From contig CAZVHP010000026.1 of assembly GCA_964627305.1 (NCBI GenBank), forward strand, positions 1 through 8,062: 8,062 nt of DNA. Direction: 5' to 3'. The DNA is from WJKG01 sp964627305 (GTDB taxonomy: Bacteria; Zixibacteria; MSB-5A5; GN15; FEB-12). The notes under the pieces are model-generated. The model saw nothing but the letters and a program-made list of their open reading frames with translations. It ran no database searches and had not been told where the DNA came from. Made by a program: the position numbers and the translations under genes. Of the stretch, positions 5,415 to 8,062 are shown piece after piece (within the stretch, counting starts at the first letter, position 1; each line of letters starts with the position of its first letter).

Positions 5415-6362
5415 ATGAAGACCGTTAGATACACTCGATGGGCCACCTGGAGCCTGCTACTGCTTGCGGTGAGCCTGCTGGTGCTCGGCTCGTGCGACCA
5501 GAGCCGACAGCCAACCACGGTGCCGCAGATTCCGGTCGCTGGCGAGGTGTGGAGCCTGCGCGACGCGCCAAATTCCAACAATCTGTTTGCCGTCGCCAGC
5601 TCCGGTAGTCGCCATGTCGCCGCCGGCTTCAAGGGCACCCTCCTGCTGGCAGATAGCCTTGATGGCTGGGTGAACGGCCCCCCTGTCGGCAACTCCACCT
5701 GGAGTTCTGCGGTGTCCGGGGATCATGGATTCCTCATTGGCGCCACATCCGGTTTGTTGCGGCTGTCTGACGATGGCCTGCAATGGTCAGCTTCCGACAC
5801 AGAACTCGGACAGGCCATAGTCTCCCTGGTCTGGCTGGACAGCGTCTATGTTGCCGTTGGTGAGGCCGGGGGAGTTGCGTTGTCAACTGACGGCCGCGAC
5901 TGGACAGCCTCCCAGATCGGTGAACCTATGAGCTCAGTGACCTCGTTGTATGGCACCTATGTCGCCGTAGGTCCGTCCAGCCGAACCGCCCGCAGCCAGG
6001 ACGGTACCACGTGGCAAGTCGGCCTTTGGATATCGCAGGAGGGCGCCGGCGACCTGCTGGACCTTGCCTTTGACGGATATCTCGCCGTCGCGGTGGGCCG
6101 CAGTGGTGCCATCGCAACCTCCGCCGATGGCCGCAACTGGACCGACCGAACATCACCAACCGCGCAGGACCTGGTCGCTGTCGCCTGGTCCGGGCTGCGC
6201 TTTGTCGCGGTCGGCAGCGCCGGAACAATCATCGTCTCCGAGGACGGCATCCTGTGGCGCGAGATCGACTCTCCGACTGATCGCAACCTAAACGACATCG
6301 TGTGGACCGGCGAGGCCTTCATTGCTGTCGGCAGCGGCGGGACGATTGTCACGTCACCATGA
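5415..6362 (+). CDS. seven-repeat beta-propeller lipoprotein
   Basis: This is a 315-residue predicted lipoprotein. It has a positive n-region (MKTVRYTR), a hydrophobic core (about 12-24) and lipobox LGSC with Cys27 as the lipidated residue; Asp28 follows. The rest consists of seven repeats of about 39 residues resembling short BNR/Asp-box or Ycf48-like units: hydrophobic strand, VAVGxxGxIxxS, DGxxW. Trp residues at 46, 85, 124, 163, 200, 242 and 281 mark the register, and SxDGxxW recurs in repeats 2-6. The last repeat stops after GGTIVTSP, and the N-terminal GEVW segment supplies its missing part, as in a ring-closing seven-bladed propeller. The function is unknown; such propellers usually bind proteins or act in assembly. 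The open frame extends upstream to 4599, but that part is antisense to the methyltransferase gene, so the ATG at 5415 is preferred. No clear ribosome binding site precedes it. The thioredoxin-like gene follows after 12 bases. Confidence 0.8.
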   Translation: MKTVRYTRWATWSLLLLAVSLLVLGSCDQSRQPTTVPQIPVAGEVWSLRDAPNSNNLFAVASSGSRHVAAGFKGTLLLADSLDGWVNGPPVGNSTWSSAVSGDHGFLIGATSGLLRLSDDGLQWSASDTELGQAIVSLVWLDSVYVAVGEAGGVALSTDGRDWTASQIGEPMSSVTSLYGTYVAVGPSSRTARSQDGTTWQVGLWISQEGAGDLLDLAFDGYLAVAVGRSGAIATSADGRNWTDRTSPTAQDLVAVAWSGLRFVAVGSAGTIIVSEDGILWREIDSPTDRNLNDIVWTGEAFIAVGSGGTIVTSP

Positions 6363-6374
6363 GGATCACTGTCG

Positions 6375-6758
6375 ATGTGCGAAAGCGATCAGCACCATTG
6401 CAGGGACTCCGCCCGTGACCGGTCACTCGGCCTCATAAGACCGATCGGTGCCAGTGAATTCGAACACATTGTCAGCACCTCCGGCAAGACAGTGGTGGCG
6501 GAGTTCTACTCGACTGCCTGCGCGTCCTGTTTGGTGATGCGCCGAATGCTTTCGGCCCTGGCCGTAAGCCGGGCGGATGAGATCGCTGTCTACGCCATCA
6601 ACGCGAACTTCCACGATCGCTTGTCGCGAAGACTTCGGGTTGGTGGCACCCCGACGGTGCTTGTCTTTCATCACGGACACGAGATTGGGCGGATGCAGGG
6701 TGTTGTGAGCTGGGATGAGCTGATGCAGGCGGTGGACTCGCGGAGGGGTCGCGGCTGA
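6375..6758 (+). CDS. thioredoxin-fold protein with ACASC active site
   Basis: This is a 127-residue protein with a single thioredoxin domain at about 24-120. Strand VVAEFYS leads into A48-C49-A50-S51-C52 in place of WCGPC, and the cis-proline loop is GGTPTVLVF (Pro93). The buried Asp of thioredoxin is Glu43 here. Both active-site cysteines and the cis-Pro are kept, so a thiol-disulfide role is plausible, but the loss of Trp and Pro should change its redox potential and partners. The N-terminal extension of about 20 residues is hydrophilic and holds two more cysteines (C2, C9) with a His pair. No signal peptide is seen, so it should be cytoplasmic, unlike the lipoprotein encoded before it. GAGGA (6361-6365) overlaps the preceding stop codon and lies nine bases from the ATG, which supports co-transcription. 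Confidence 0.85.
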   Translation: MCESDQHHCRDSARDRSLGLIRPIGASEFEHIVSTSGKTVVAEFYSTACASCLVMRRMLSALAVSRADEIAVYAINANFHDRLSRRLRVGGTPTVLVFHHGHEIGRMQGVVSWDELMQAVDSRRGRG

Positions 6759-6810
6759 GTTCGGCGCGACGTGCTCAGTGGACGTCATCGTGATCAGCGA
6801 AGAATCACGT

Positions 6811-6850
6811 AAAAAACCCCTGCCCGGATTGCTCCGAGAAGGGGTTTGTT
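6811..6850. terminator. terminator of the rRNA operon, also facing the thioredoxin-like gene
   Basis: AAACCCCT (6814-6821) pairs with AGGGGTTT (6840-6847), and an inner CGGA/TCCG helix (6825-6828 with 6833-6836) closes a TTGC loop. On the minus strand the stem runs into six T (6816-6811), a strong intrinsic terminator just after 5S rRNA. On the plus strand TTTGTTT follows, so it can also end the lipoprotein-thioredoxin transcript. Confidence 0.85.
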
Positions 6851-6853
6851 TCA

Positions 6854-6971
<118 letters not shown>

Positions 6972-7080
6972 ATACTTTTCTCATAGTGATTGCCGTTGCC
7001 GCGTGGGCAGGCATAACCCAACAGGCTGCGCTGCAATTGGCAGATTGCAGGATACCAGCAAGTAGGACATTAGGAATTTT
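6972..7080 (-). other. 23S-5S internal spacer without tRNA
   Basis: This spacer is about 109 bases and carries no recognisable tRNA. On the minus strand CTGCAA and TTGCAG can form a 6-bp hairpin around an 8-base loop, which may take part in RNase processing of the precursor. Otherwise I see nothing distinctive. Confidence 0.6.

Positions 7081-8062
<982 letters not shown>

Noticed and set aside
6972..7080. Possible tRNA in the 23S-5S spacer
   Set aside because: No cloverleaf, T-loop GTTCRA or CCA end is visible on either strand.

Overview
The window is a bacterial chromosomal segment of moderately high GC content. It carries mostly housekeeping and envelope genes and runs at its right end into the 3' part of an rRNA operon. 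A lipoprotein with a lipobox and a secreted YceI protein suggest a Gram-negative envelope. The LexA recognition helix (STNGV..HL type), the DUF2914 protein and the general gene mix would fit a deep-branching lineage, such as the FCB group (for example candidate phylum Zixibacteria) or a deltaproteobacterial relative. This placement is an inference; the 23S rRNA fragment would settle it.

Layout, left to right: (1) a promoter and hairpin-bearing leader, then an EF-G-like translational GTPase (+). (2) A convergent junction with a terminator hairpin, then a small membrane-anchored DUF2914 protein (-). (3) A 238-base divergent intergenic region, then the SOS repressor LexA (+). (4) A convergent junction with a terminator, then a secreted YceI-family protein (-). 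(5) An RlmB/SpoU-type 23S rRNA 2'-O-methyltransferase (-) that lacks the usual N-terminal substrate-binding domain. (6) Divergent from it, a two-gene unit (+): a seven-repeat beta-propeller lipoprotein and a thioredoxin-fold protein with an ACASC active site. (7) A strong terminator, then 5S rRNA and the 3' third of 23S rRNA, both on the minus strand.

The three convergent junctions each carry one hairpin placed to stop both transcripts. Functionally the window mixes translation (EF-G-like factor, 23S methyltransferase, rRNA), DNA-damage control (LexA) and envelope proteins (YceI, DUF2914 protein, propeller lipoprotein). I see no CRISPR array, insertion sequence, phage or defence cassette. The points most worth a second look are the divergent G-motifs of the EF-G-like protein, the minimal methyltransferase, the permuted propeller repeats, the non-canonical thioredoxin motif, and a palindrome in the DUF2914-lexA divergent region.
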